A model generated the notes under the pieces. It was not told the origin of the DNA, did not search any database, and saw only the letters and a list, made by a program, of their open reading frames with translations. From contig NC_064535.1 of NCBI RefSeq assembly GCF_023856365.1, positions 13,722,363-13,786,362 of the forward strand: a stretch of DNA of 64,000 nt. Reading direction: 5' to 3'. Source of the stretch: Brienomyrus brachyistius (taxonomy: Eukaryota > Chordata > Actinopteri > Osteoglossiformes > Mormyridae). The translations under genes and the position numbers were made by a program. Each line of letters begins with the position of its first letter. Within the stretch, counting starts at the first letter, position 1. Below, piece by piece: positions 49,201-57,525 of this stretch.

Positions 49201-52200
49201 GCATATGAACACACTGAACAACGTAAAGTGCTCAAAGGCTTGTCCGAACCTGAAAGGCCACAACAGGACGGAAACAATGAAATGGGACACACTTGCACTC
49301 ATGCTCAGTCAGTCAAATACTTGCTGACACGCGGGGCAAACTCAGGGCAGGTGACCCCCCTCCCTCTGGCCCCTGCACCCCACACGACGTCACAGGAAAA
49401 AAGGACCCTTTTTCTCAGCTGGCCCACCCCCGTTCTGCATTCAGTGCCCGAACAAAGAAATCCCACTGAGTAATTCATCCCTCTCTCTGTCCACTCCACC
49501 CCATCTGGGACAGGGCGGAACAGAGGGGACGGGGGGATCATCACGGATCTTCGGGACTCCCATCTGCCGGAGTGGAGGGTCCTTCCCTTTTCCTATCCTT
49601 CCCCTCATGCCTTTTGGGCCTGTGCTTGATTTACAGCCGGCACCGATGCACGCAGTATTGGCAAAGCATTAAACATGTCTGCCTTTAATACTGAAAGCTC
49701 TCTCCATCGATAAGGACATTAATAAAAACATCCCTCTTGCTGTATCCCTCCATTTCTCCTCTCTTTTTTGCTCTCTCTCTCTCTCTCTCTCGCTCATCCC
49801 CTTCTGTGCCAAACGCTTAATGGTGCTTGAATGCCACTTCTCAAGACTCGTCTTTCCTTTTTTCTGGAAAATAAAGAATGTTCAAAAGTCAATCTCTTCA
49901 CTCCCATCTATCTCAGATTTATTCCCCTCTACAATTCTCCCCCCCCCCCCCCCCCCATTCGACCCATTTACTGCCCTTCTCTGGGAGCCCCCCTGGCCTC
50001 TCTGGCGAGGCTGATAAAGTTAGTGGCCCATCCTCCTGTTGGTTTCGCTGTAGACACGCTGATCAGCTGTCTTGTGTGTGAGCGGCATTTCTACTGCCCT
50101 TCCTTGGATTTTAGCTGAGCTTTTGTTCAGTCCCCCCAACCAAACTTTGTTCGGACCTTGTCACAGCAGGTCTTTACCCAAAGTCCTGAAGCAGTCCACT
50201 CCCAACGTGACCTGTGGGGGGGAGCAGGCATCATAAACGCTTCTAAAATATTAACCACGGCCACTTTGCAGCCATGAATAATGGAGTGCAGAGGCAAACG
50301 GCACACTGGTGATCTCCTCCCCAGCTACCGCGACGCTCCCTGGGCAGCCGTTAAACTAATGCACTGCTGTGCTCAGGGCTAAGCTATGGAGCCAGGGCCT
50401 GCACTCCAGGTCTCTCTGCAATCCGCTCCACTGTCTGCCTACAGTACCTGTGCCTATAAACAGCACAATCTGTCTCTCCGTATCACTGATATCTGTAAAC
50501 AGCACAGCTTCCCTGTCTGTGTGCAGAACCTGTCTAAAGCATGATCTGTCTGACTCCACACTGACCTGTCTAAAGTACCGTCTGACTTCAAACTGACCTG
50601 TCTAAAGCCCTGTTTGTCTGACTCCATACAGACCTGTCTAAAGTACCGTCTGACTTCAAACTGACCTGTCTAAAGCCCTGTTTGTCTGACTCCATACAGA
50701 CCTGTCTAAAGTACCGTCTGACTTCAAACTGACCTGTCTAAAGCCCTGTTTGTCTGACTCCAAACTGACCTGTCTAAAGCCCTGTTTGTCTGACTCCATA
50801 CTGACCTGATTAAAGTGCGGTCTGCCTCCAAACTGATCTGTTTAAGGGACTATATCTGATTTCATGCTGATCTACTTGTGTGAGGTGCTTACTATCTTAC
50901 ATTAGTCTGACCTTTCTGAAGGGCTCTATGTCTGACAGTCCAGTCTTCTTGTCTTTCTAATTCCAGGCTGTCTTATCCATCTGAAGCATCGCTCCAGCTT
51001 CCGTTTGTGAGTCCTTGCCTGTCTATCTGCCCGCAGGTTCTGCCTAACACCGCTTGTCAGCGTCTTTCTGTTGGTTTTCTCGCCTCTCGGAATGTTTCAA
51101 CACAGCTCATCTGTCTTTATATTCCTCTCTGTACATGAAAGTCCGTACATCTCTCGCTGCCTCCACATCTCTCTCCTGTCTGCCCCAGCTGCACGACAGT
51201 TTTATACTTTTTGCTATTTATCCCACTCTATCTCTTATTCACGTTTTTTTTTTTTTTTTTACCAAAGACTATTTTTTACCACTTTCTGGGGTAGTTTATC
51301 TGACTGTTTCCAACTACTTCTGTCTAGAAGACTTTTACTCTGAAGCCCAGTGAAATGTAACAGGGCCTCACAGCAGTTAGTCCAAACGCTTCTGATGGTG
51401 AAAACAACAGCTTGCATAGCCCAGGCTAAAAATATTTAGTTATCTGATTGCTGCTATCTTAGAGTTTTTTTTGGTGTTCCGGAACCTTACATTTTTTTTT
51501 TTTTTACCAGTATTACTACTTCAGTGCTATTTCTTAGAAGTGCCTAACATATTCAACTGTGTAATTTTGCAGGAAAAACTGGCCCACAACCGGGTGGCAA
51601 CAGCCCACAGGCCTGTGATTTGCATTGTCACTTTGTTCCAGCTTCACCTCTCCTTCTCCTGCTGCTCTCTTTTTTCTACAACATGAGTCCTTCTTCTGAA
51701 GCAGCGACTTACAACAGAACAAGTGCCCCACCTCGTCCCGCTTTTATGGAGGGACATTCCTTTGATATCCCTCCTCCTCCCGAGAAGAACTGCAGGCTGA
51801 CAGTGTGGCGAGGCGAACGCGTTCTTCCTGGCAGCCGCGGTAATTAATGCGTATGTCAACATGGAGCGCAGAGCGCCAGGCAAGAAATCTGAGCTCAGCA
51901 CATCCTAAACACTGACAGACAGACAGAGAGAGACAGGGATGAAAATGAGATGGAGAGAGCGAGGAAGAGAGAATGACAGAGAAAGGGAATCTGCTAATGA
52001 GGGTACAGAGGAACCTGGAAGAGTATCGCAATACCTATGATCACACTGCTCTTAATCTTCTCTTTCGGGATTTCTGCTCACTGAGCTGTGGGCAGGGCAC
52101 TGGAGAAACTGGGACTGTGCTACAACCCCCTGCTCATCCCCCCAATACCTCACGCGGAAGGTAGTTCAAGAATGGGCAGGATTCCAGTCTCCCTACCCAC

Positions 52201-55165
52201 AATGGTGTTCATTATTTTTTATTTTCACATGCTAGGATTTCAGAACCGTTCCTCCACTCCATTTTTAATAAACACAAGCAGCATTTCAGGGATGTCTAAG
52301 CAAGGACTAAAGATAGATTCCTGATGGGATTATTTGGGGGGGGGGGGGGGACGGTTGAAGACATAGGTATACATACAACACAAAATATGTGTGCATGTAT
52401 TTAGCTGTCCAAGATATGCTGTAATAGACCGTTTTGCTGTTTGTCATCGCATCCAGGAAATTATGATAGCACCATGCTAAATGGTGCAACGTACACTCCT
52501 CAGCCTCGTGCTCAGCCTCCATGTCTGTACAGTCTTTGTTCTCTTCCAGCAGAAACCTTAATCCATTAAGCCATCAGAAAGTTCCCTTCTGTGACGATCT
52601 GATTGCGGGGCAATCGAAGCTCGCACATGACTTAGTGTAAAGTACTGCTGTTTACGCAGAACTGCCAAGGTCACACTCCAGAGCACACTGGCACCAACTG
52701 GGGAAGGCTGTCAAAACAATCGCAGGTCCCTTGATTTCAAAATGCATTCATTTGAACAAGTCACGACTGTGTTATCCTGGAAATACTCATTTCAGCATCT
52801 TATGAAAAACTTTTTCAGTACTTTTTGATAGATGGCAAAGCAATTTTTCTTTGCACATTAGTTTATATTTCGTTCATCTTGTCTTTCCAAACAGTGAAAA
52901 GTCACTCCCCAGGTAAGTAACAATGCATGTCGGCCTATTTAGTGGTCTCCATCTTCCAATAGCTTATCCAGCAGGGATATATCAGACTAGTTACTCACAG
53001 ATTAGTTTACACAGCAAGATCCCACAGTCTACTGAACACCGGTTGAGAGATGAAAGCTGATACGGACGTTCAGCATCCCGCAGGTTACAGGCCCAACAGC
53101 TTGAACAGTCACCGACTTCTCCAAGAGGCCTATCTCACCCCATTATTAGCATGGTGACGTTACTAGCTTGTCTGTGCTAAAAACCCTACTGTACACAAAA
53201 ACACATGTAAGATTTTATGCATGTAATATATAAAATCTCCACATATCCTTCCTTAATAAAAATGACATGAATTTCATTCATTTTTAAGTTAAAAGTTACA
53301 TGATTAGTATTGTTTTAACAGCATATAGGAGTTTTTAAAAATATAAATGCAGATAAAAAAACACAGCGTGTGGCCCTGTGGGTTGGTGCCCGTGATCGGA
53401 AAGTCACTGATTCAAATCCCGTGGCAGGAAAAGTAATCATATCAGCACTGGGCCCTTGAGCAAGGCCATTAGCCCCAATTGCTCCAGGGCCTGTCTGACC
53501 GGCTCCCTGATCCTCACTTCTATGTCGTGATGGACAGACTAGCGTCTGCTTAAGTAAGCGAATGCCGAAGAAAATATCTTAAGCACAGAATGCGAGTAGC
53601 AACATAATGTTGTTACAATATTAGTAAAGTTATGCTGTAAGTGTATGGGCTACAAATTGAAGAGAAAATGGTTACATAATATTCTAAAATCCTGGAATGA
53701 AAAATGACACCACCACCGACAAAGTTGGCTAAAAATGAGAGCCGACTATATTTAGAACGGAGGTTTTAATGCGCCATGCGCTGTTTCCTTGGGGACTTGG
53801 GCGCACTTTGGCAGATCTTCTTCTTTCTTTACTTTTGAAATGATATTCCCTTCTTTTCTGATTTTATCAGGGGCCAGGGAGGCACTGAGCGAAACCTTAA
53901 TTACTCTCTGCACAGCGGGGGGGGTCTTTCTTCTCTGCTTGTAAGAAACGACCCACAGCACAAAGTCGCAGCTCCTTCCTGTGCTTTTTTGTGTCATTAA
54001 AGGAGGCAGGATTTTCAGCGCCGCTGTAACGCTCTCCGTAGATAATCCAAACTTTCTACCAAATGCCAGCGAAGAATGTACTATGACATCTTGGAGTGTA
54101 TTACAGGCCTATCACCAGGACCCCAAATTACTAAAAGTTCCTGTATGCAGTTAATTTCAATATTGTTCAATTATCTGCAAATTAATGGTAACAATTTTTA
54201 TTTTTATAAGTGATATAACTAACACCTAACGGTGTACAGTTTCAGTGAAATGTCCTGTTTTGTAACACATACTGTAGTGTTATTACAATGTCCATATACG
54301 TTTTAAACTCCCTAATGAATGTAGAGTCGGTGTCACAGCTCTTCCTCTATTTCAGCGATGGCACATGAAACTAGTATGTCGGATTTACAATATCTGGCCT
54401 CACAATATTTGCAGTCCCATTTATCCCAAACCAGCGAAGCGCTTCAATAACTGAGTCGTGAAAAATCGTTTTGTTCAAGATTGTTCATTGATAAAGAAAA
54501 ACGCCATATCGATTTCTACGGGTATTTGTGTGACTAGGAGTCACCCGACGTGAGTTTCTTGCCTCTATATTTAAATGCACCTTATTAAAGTCCTGTGTAT
54601 TTTGACAGAGGTAAAACTTAAAGGAGTCCTGCAGGAGCTGAATGAGCGCTCGCTGAAGCAGAAGCAGCGTGAAGGGCGTCAGTCAATCGCGCACAGGCGC
54701 CGCGGAAGTTTGGGCGCCCGGCACCTGCGAGCAGTTTGGATCCAAGCTGGAATCGCATCGGCTCTGCTTGGATCTAAATGCACGTAAGAGGCCGTGGCTC
54801 TAGCGCACCCCGCGCCTTCCTTTACGGACGGGAAAGCCACAGGTAAAGTCACATTTGCAACATTCTTTGCGATCCGAACACAGCATTGATTCTCCTAGGG
54901 TCATTTAACGAATCGACAAAATATACACATTACTCATTATTTCCGCAAAATATATATAATTACATTCAGAATTTAAAAGGTTAATAATGATCAATTATTG
55001 TTATTCTTCTTACACAGGAACATCGGGAATGTGTTTGTCACAATTGTTTTAACGATCAGGATGCCTTTCGCCCTTACCTGCTTCCGCAAGAGAGGATCCA
55101 TAGACGAGGAGCAGAATAAAAAGGGGACAGCTGCCCTCGGCGCGACGTGTCCGCAAAGTGAGCAT
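16056..55165 (-). CDS. unc5b: unc5b, netrin receptor, complete constitutive CDS in 16 exons
   Basis: Single-pass receptor for netrin-1 (and FLRT/Robo4-type ligands in vertebrates), used in repulsive axon and vessel guidance and as a dependence receptor that signals death without ligand. Exons: 55165-55078, 27981-27763, 26819-26676, 26367-26264, 25984-25804, 25676-25509, 23978-23814, 21543-21349, 20383-20006, 19844-19757, 18829-18661, 18422-18183, 18011-17862, 17450-17286, 16780-16602, 16221-16056. All splice sites are GT-AG and all phases match, giving 932 residues (human UNC5B is 945). Layout: signal peptide 1-29, Ig1 ~45-150, Ig2 ~151-245, TSP1 ~246-301 and ~302-355, membrane helix ~366-388, caspase site DITD 399-402, ZU5 ~535-670, UPA ~680-820, death domain ~850-930, C-terminus DGDC. 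The sequence [16 protein letters not shown] after the signal peptide is characteristic of UNC5B rather than UNC5A/C/D. Confidence 0.97.
16602..16780 (-). CDS. unc5b: unc5b exon (UPA end, death domain start)
   Basis: 179 bp, phase 0 in and phase 2 out, acceptor CCCCTTCGCAG and donor GTGGGT. It encodes residues 819-877: a variable linker ([12 protein letters not shown]), then [21 protein letters not shown] and [12 protein letters not shown], the first helices of the death domain. Confidence 0.96.
17286..17450 (-). CDS. unc5b: unc5b exon (UPA domain)
   Basis: 165 bp, 55 codons, phase 0/0, between CTGACAG and GTAATG. It encodes residues 764-818: [40 protein letters not shown]. This is nearly identical to human. 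A longer open frame on the same strand in another frame is a shadow. Confidence 0.96.
17862..18011 (-). CDS. unc5b: unc5b exon (UPA domain)
   Basis: 150 bp, 50 codons, phase 0/0, acceptor GTCTGCAG and donor GTCAGA. It encodes [11 protein letters not shown] through [20 protein letters not shown] and SKLLAKYQ (residues 714-763). Confidence 0.97.
18183..18422 (-). CDS. unc5b: unc5b exon (ZU5 end, UPA start)
   Basis: 240 bp, 80 codons, phase 0/0, acceptor GCCTGTAG and donor GTCTGT. It encodes [37 protein letters not shown] and [19 protein letters not shown] (residues 634-713). Confidence 0.97.
18661..18829 (-). CDS. unc5b: unc5b exon (ZU5 domain)
   Basis: 169 bp, phase 2 in and 0 out, acceptor CGGCAG and donor GTGAGA. 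It encodes (T)[29 protein letters not shown] and [17 protein letters not shown] (residues 577-633). Confidence 0.97.
19757..19844 (-). CDS. unc5b: unc5b exon (ZU5 domain)
   Basis: 88 bp, phase 1 in and 2 out, acceptor CTCTCCAG and donor GTGAGTC. It encodes (G)[20 protein letters not shown] followed by IINKWEKT (residues 548-577), the conserved first strands of ZU5. It was found by translation, being too short to appear as an open frame. Confidence 0.96.
20006..20383 (-). CDS. unc5b: unc5b exon (cytoplasmic juxtamembrane linker, ZU5 start)
   Basis: 378 bp, phase 1/1, acceptor CCTCTAG and donor GTAACA. It encodes (D)[44 protein letters not shown], then a Ser/Pro-rich divergent linker, and ends [13 protein letters not shown] at the start of ZU5 (residues 422-547). 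The linker is the part that differs most from human. Confidence 0.96.
21349..21543 (-). CDS. unc5b: unc5b exon (transmembrane segment and caspase site)
   Basis: 195 bp, phase 1/1, acceptor TTGCCCCCAG and donor GTGGGT. It encodes a hydrophobic helix ([21 protein letters not shown], residues ~366-388), the basic stop-transfer [10 protein letters not shown], then [24 protein letters not shown] matches the caspase-3 site reported for mammalian UNC5B. Confidence 0.96.
21544..23813 (-). other. unc5b: unc5b intron between TSP1-2 and transmembrane exons
   Basis: 2.27-kb intron, phase 1 at both ends. In human UNC5B a 33-base in-frame exon (11 residues) lies here. I searched by eye for a phase 1/1 insert with lysine-rich coding and splice sites and found none I could support. 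It holds only a short (CA)n near 22550 and A-rich DNA near 22670-22800. Confidence 0.6.
23814..23978 (-). CDS. unc5b: unc5b exon (second TSP1 repeat)
   Basis: 165 bp, phase 1/1, acceptor CCTCATAG and donor GTGAGTCC. It encodes (V)[20 protein letters not shown] then RSREC and NCTEGLCAR. It has the WxxW tryptophan motif and six cysteines typical of a TSP1 repeat. Confidence 0.96.
24472..24627. mobile_element. hAT-type MITE, 156 bp (inverted relative to 3637-3802)
   Basis: It starts 'cagggctcttcaaatctgg' and ends 'gtgatttaaatagttctg'. The reverse complement aligns with 3637-3802 across both ends and the 'aagtaattattaaact' core. The flanks 24464-24471 (ccttaagg) and 24628-24635 (cttgaagg) agree at 6 of 8 bases. 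Confidence 0.72.
24995..25130 (-). repeat. SINE 3'-tail fragment
   Basis: The reverse complement contains 'ctgcaatagactggcatccc', 'ataggctccgccccccac' and a terminal 'gaagatgaatgg', the 3' half of the same DANA-like SINE type found at 11279-11630. Diverged and truncated. Confidence 0.6.
25509..25676 (-). CDS. unc5b: unc5b exon (first TSP1 repeat)
   Basis: 168 bp, phase 1/1, acceptor CCTCCTCAG and donor GTGAGG. It encodes (V)[34 protein letters not shown] and ending CTTLCP. The WSSWTEW motif is a C-mannosylation-type site. Confidence 0.97.
25804..25984 (-). CDS. unc5b: unc5b exon (second half of Ig2)
   Basis: 181 bp, phase 0 in and 1 out, acceptor CTTCTAG and donor GTAACC. It encodes [30 protein letters not shown] and [19 protein letters not shown], with the DxxxYxC Ig signature and its closing cysteine (residues 186-245). 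Confidence 0.97.
26264..26367 (-). CDS. unc5b: unc5b exon (first half of Ig2)
   Basis: 104 bp, phase 1 in and 0 out, acceptor CCCATGCAG and donor GTACAG. It encodes (Y)[20 protein letters not shown] and [14 protein letters not shown]. It contains the first Ig2 cysteine. Confidence 0.96.
26676..26819 (-). CDS. unc5b: unc5b exon (second half of Ig1)
   Basis: 144 bp, phase 1/1, acceptor CCCCTGCAG and donor GTGAGTTC. It encodes (G)[20 protein letters not shown], then [17 protein letters not shown] and RRAYVRIA, the second sheet and closing cysteines of Ig1. Confidence 0.97.
27763..27981 (-). CDS. unc5b: unc5b exon 2 (first half of Ig1)
   Basis: 219 bp, phase 1/1, donor GTACGG. It encodes (G)[51 protein letters not shown]. 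The acceptor is a tandem CAGCAG. Use of the upstream AG would start the exon at 27984 and insert one Ala; both keep the frame. Confidence 0.96.
29915..30082. mobile_element. Palindromic hAT-type MITE, 168 bp
   Basis: Nearly perfect palindrome with arms of about 70 bp: 'aaggttccccagttctggtc' at the left is the exact complement of the right end 'gaccagaactggggaacctt'. The inner parts 'gtttgcagatttccca' and 'tgggaaatctgcaaac' also pair. The flanks 29907-29914 (ctccatat) and 30083-30090 (ttctatat) agree at 6 of 8 bases. Confidence 0.8.
30103..30273. repeat. Probable old DNA-transposon fragment
   Basis: 'ggggtccccaaatttttgac' and 'accacggactgg' at the left, 'catggaccgggct' at the right, resemble a common fish hAT-derived repeat (CAGGGGTCCCCAACC...GGTCC type). 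Termini and target duplication could not be fixed. Confidence 0.4.
31222..31278. repeat. (TG)n(TA)n(CA)n compound microsatellite
   Basis: A TG run, then ATATATATAT, then a CA run. The two outer blocks are reverse complements, so the whole tract is self-complementary. Confidence 0.95.
31290..31425 (-). repeat. SINE 3'-tail fragment
   Basis: The reverse complement reads 'gtgtgccctgcaatg', 'cctggctcgtgccctgtgct', 'cttcctggggtagggtcc', 'tactgggtaagca'. It is the 3' half of the DANA-like SINE, inserted or exposed next to the compound microsatellite. Confidence 0.65.
48728..48751. repeat. (CA)12 microsatellite
   Basis: Uninterrupted CA dinucleotide run in unc5b intron 1. Confidence 0.97.
49771..49790. 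repeat. (CT)10 microsatellite
   Basis: Uninterrupted CT run within a longer pyrimidine-rich stretch (49740-49800) in unc5b intron 1. Confidence 0.95.
50500..50870. repeat. Higher-order minisatellite, 32+36-bp alternating units
   Basis: Unit A (32 bp, 'acctgtctaaagtaccgtct...') and unit B (36 bp, 'acctgtctaaagccctgttt...') alternate: A 50564, B 50596, A 50632, B 50664, A 50700, B 50732, B 50768, then a diverged A at 50804. The 68-bp pair repeats almost without change from 50564 to 50731. Degenerate units continue on both sides (about 50500 and 50870). Confidence 0.93.
53366..53575 (+). mobile_element. tRNA-derived SINE, second family (partial)
   Basis: Same layout as 8727-8905: 'ggccctgtgggttggtgccc', 'gatcggaaagtcactgattc' (B-box region), 'gggcccttgagcaaggcc', 'attgctccagggcctgtctg', and a tail rich in 'taagtaagcgaatgc'. 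It lies in unc5b intron 1. Confidence 0.65.
55078..55165 (-). CDS. unc5b: unc5b exon 1 (signal peptide)
   Basis: 29 codons plus one base from ATG (55165-55163; A at -3) to donor GCAG|GTAAGG. It encodes [11 protein letters not shown], the hydrophobic core [11 protein letters not shown], and SSLAEA, a typical signal peptide that joins in phase 1 to exon 2 (...LAEAGDYSEV; human ...LSQAGTDSGSEV). It is the first in-frame ATG; upstream in-frame codons are open but start only at TTG. Confidence 0.9.
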
Positions 55166-55974
55166 CTTTTCCCGGTCTCGCCACTGCGATAAGTCCCCTG
55201 GTATTCTCGGAGACGCTGGGTTTGCCCTTCCACCTTCTTGCGCGTTGGATTTATCTTTTGATGGTAACGATCTATTTTTCAAAACGAAACTTTTCCGGCA
55301 CCATGTATGACAAAGTATTATTTTAGTTTTTTTAAGTTAAATGGCAAGCAACTAAAAACCAATTAAGCCAAAAAAACTATTTAAATGTATAGCCACGCAC
55401 GGATTTTTTCATTTATAAATACGGACAGATGATCTGGGTTAAACTGTAAGTTCCCAAAGACAGTCAACAAATTAAAAAGAGGCACAGTCCAGTAATTCGA
55501 TTCTTGAAAAACACCACCAACTTCTTTACGCGACAGCGACCTTCTGTATCAACTCCACCCAAGTATGAATTAGCAAACCATATCGACCCAGACAAATCAG
55601 GAAAAGTTTGGTTTTTCAACGCTTCCAGTCCACTGATCCATATATTATTTACGGGGAAAGCCTCATACAATTAACACTTGTAAAATAAAACTAAATGGTA
55701 AAAAAGTAGAATCCTTTTTTTTCTACCCAGCAGAAAACTGGGTAGAATCGGTTGCAGTCCGGCACAGCACAAGTGGCTTATCTGTCCACTGTCCACAGCT
55801 GCTATCCCCGTGTCCTCATCCTCTGCATCCGCGTTTTTCCGTTCCAGTAATGCTTGAGGTGTAAACACGGACACGGGGATGAGCGCCGCACAGAAACGCC
55901 AGCCTCCGGCCTCCGATGCCTGCGACAGCCAATCACCGACAATCGCTCTGCGGGGGGAGAGGGAGAAAGAGAGG

Positions 55975-56009
<35 letters not shown>

Positions 56010-56140
56010 GGAGGGAGGGAGGCAGGGCGAGGGAGACAGACGCAGGGGGGCAGAGATTCACAAATCAAAGGACTCGGAGTCGCTCTCACATTGTTTTTTT
56101 TTCCTCAAGTGACAAGATAGGGAGAGACATGTTTCTTTAG
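55166..56140 (-). promoter_or_regulatory. unc5b: unc5b 5' UTR and proximal promoter region
   Basis: Sequence upstream of the signal-peptide exon. 55760-55960 is GC- and CpG-richer than the flanks and has a CCAAT box (plus-strand CCAAT at 55929-55933, read as ATTGG on the gene strand). Immediately upstream is a long GA tract (55950-56036). No TATA box is obvious, which fits a dispersed-start promoter. The exact transcription start is not visible. Confidence 0.5.
55950..56036. repeat. (GA)n polypurine tract at unc5b promoter
   Basis: About 85 bases of almost pure purine on the + strand, mostly GAGAGA and GGGA. It is pyrimidine-rich (CT) on the unc5b sense strand. Open frames across it are low-complexity artefacts. 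Confidence 0.95.
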
Positions 56141-56756
56141 AAAACATGTTTTGCGAAATATGCATTTATATGCCTTACACATTTCGTTCTGTTATGTATG
56201 GCGTGGTTATAAATAAGATGCAATGCGCATATGCACTAGAAATGAAGACCCAGTAACCTCAATTTCCTAGCAACCGTTACCAGCGACCCTGCCAGTAACA
56301 TGTAGAATTTGGAATATTATAACACAGCCAGTGGAATTTTTGAAACAGGAAGTGATGCGTTTGCCTTTTTAAATAACATCCTGATATGCATGTGAAGATG
56401 TTTGTCCTGCATATACCACTTTTGCATCACAGGTATCCTCTCCTCAAAACTTCACTATCCAAATCGACTGCTTAAGTACTCAAGTACTTAAGTACTGCTT
56501 AAGTAAATAGGACTCAGAATAGCAAATATGTAAAAGGAAAATATTCATATTACGGAATAAACAGTTTTAGGCGTACTTCACTATGCAATTCCACTCTGCT
56601 ATAGTAACACGTCACATGACTGGTCGTGCCGTTCTTTTCTCTCTGTTTCAGCAGATGTACTTTACATGCATATGTATCACAACAATTTAATACAAGAAAA
56701 AGTTCGATTAAAGAAACGCCTTGCTAAAATCTGAGCACCTTAGGATTGCATGCTCA

Positions 56757-56771
56757 CCACTAGAGGGCGCC
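56757..56771 (+). promoter_or_regulatory. Candidate CTCF site upstream of unc5b
   Basis: CCACTAGAGGGCGCC matches all 15 positions of CCASYAGRKGGCRSY. It is about 0.75 kb upstream of the GA tract at the unc5b promoter and abuts the inverted duplication beginning at 56778. Confidence 0.55.
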
Positions 56772-56777
56772 ATGTCA

Positions 56778-57391
56778 TATATAACATAGCAAAACTACTA
56801 TTAGTCTGCCTTACGATGCTACGTTTATTATCATGTTGTTTACTGAGCAAATATCTTCTCCAAATCCTCCAGCAATCGGTCTGCTGTTGATTAGCTAGAG
56901 CTGTGATTAGCGGAATGACAAAAAAATCTGACAAACGAATTGATTGGCTGGTGTTGATATAAACTGTAAGTGTGTAGATTGGACAAGGATTTGATAAAAT
57001 GGCAGCATGCTGGACAGAGCACATACACGTACTCCACTAAGGAGCATTTATTACAAATGTATTATAAATGATCATTGGAGGCTCATTTTGTGGCGTGATG
57101 GCAAAGACAAAGTGTCAGCTTAACTGCACAGTAGCGATGAGTGAGGTGTTGCCAAGGGAGGTGTGATGAGGGTTTTGGGGCAAAACAGGAGGGGGCGGGG
57201 AGGTCTGAGGGTTCCTGAGCACTTGCCGCTTTTGTCCAAAAAATTTGCCCCCTTTCTGAGTGGCCCTTATTGATCATGGACGATCCCGCAAAATTCACTG
57301 AGGATAACTCCCCTCCCCAGCCAGAAAAATATACATGATACTAAACGTAGCATCGTAAGGCAGACTAATAGTAGTTTTGCCATGTTATATA
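56778..57391. repeat. 58-bp inverted repeats bracketing 498 bp
   Basis: The arms 56778-56835 and 57334-57391 are reverse complements with only two mismatches. No similarity extends beyond either arm, and no clear target duplication flanks 56778 and 57391. The interior has no convincing ORF. It could be a non-autonomous element with terminal inverted repeats or an inverted copy of a short segment. Confidence 0.75.
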
Positions 57392-57525
57392 CCAAACTTA
57401 CTGATCACCAGTGATCCCATTAAATTTACATAGAGCCTCCCCTCTCCAGCTGACAGTTTTACCGATCACTGGCAATCACAATAAATTTGCCACCCCCTGG
57501 TCAGCAAAATTTACCGAGGGGGCAG
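57268..57525 (+). repeat. Degenerate ~62-bp repeat units
   Basis: Three related blocks start near 57271 ('tgatcatggacgatcccg'), 57399 ('tgatcaccagtgatccca') and 57461 ('cgatcactggcaatcac'). Each is followed by an 'aaatt' motif and a C-rich stretch. The right arm of the 58-bp inverted repeat sits between the first and second blocks. Confidence 0.55.

Larger units (their letters stand above)
27982..55077 (-). other. unc5b: unc5b intron 1, 27.1 kb
   Basis: Large first intron typical of UNC5 genes, phase 1. Repeats identified inside are listed separately. The rest is unique-looking DNA with homopolymers (C at 35367-35379, G at 45597-45611, C at 49939-49956, T at 51244-51260, G at 52337-52350), CA-rich DNA at 47995-48110 and GA/G-rich DNA at 48380-48600. 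About 36480-36620 and 40590-40690 contain 'aactcgga'-type motifs and may be old DNA-transposon debris. No nested gene was recognised; open frames up to 141 codons show no conserved domain or exon boundaries. Confidence 0.8.

Noticed and set aside
55049..55282. N-terminal extension of unc5b upstream of 55165
   Set aside because: The frame is open back to 55282 but has no ATG upstream of 55165 (it begins with TTG), and the signal peptide starts at 55165 as in human.
55802..56089. 95-codon open frame with Ser/Leu/Pro repeats at the unc5b promoter
   Set aside because: It is a translation of the GA/CT tract, with no conserved sequence. The real start exon is 55165-55078.
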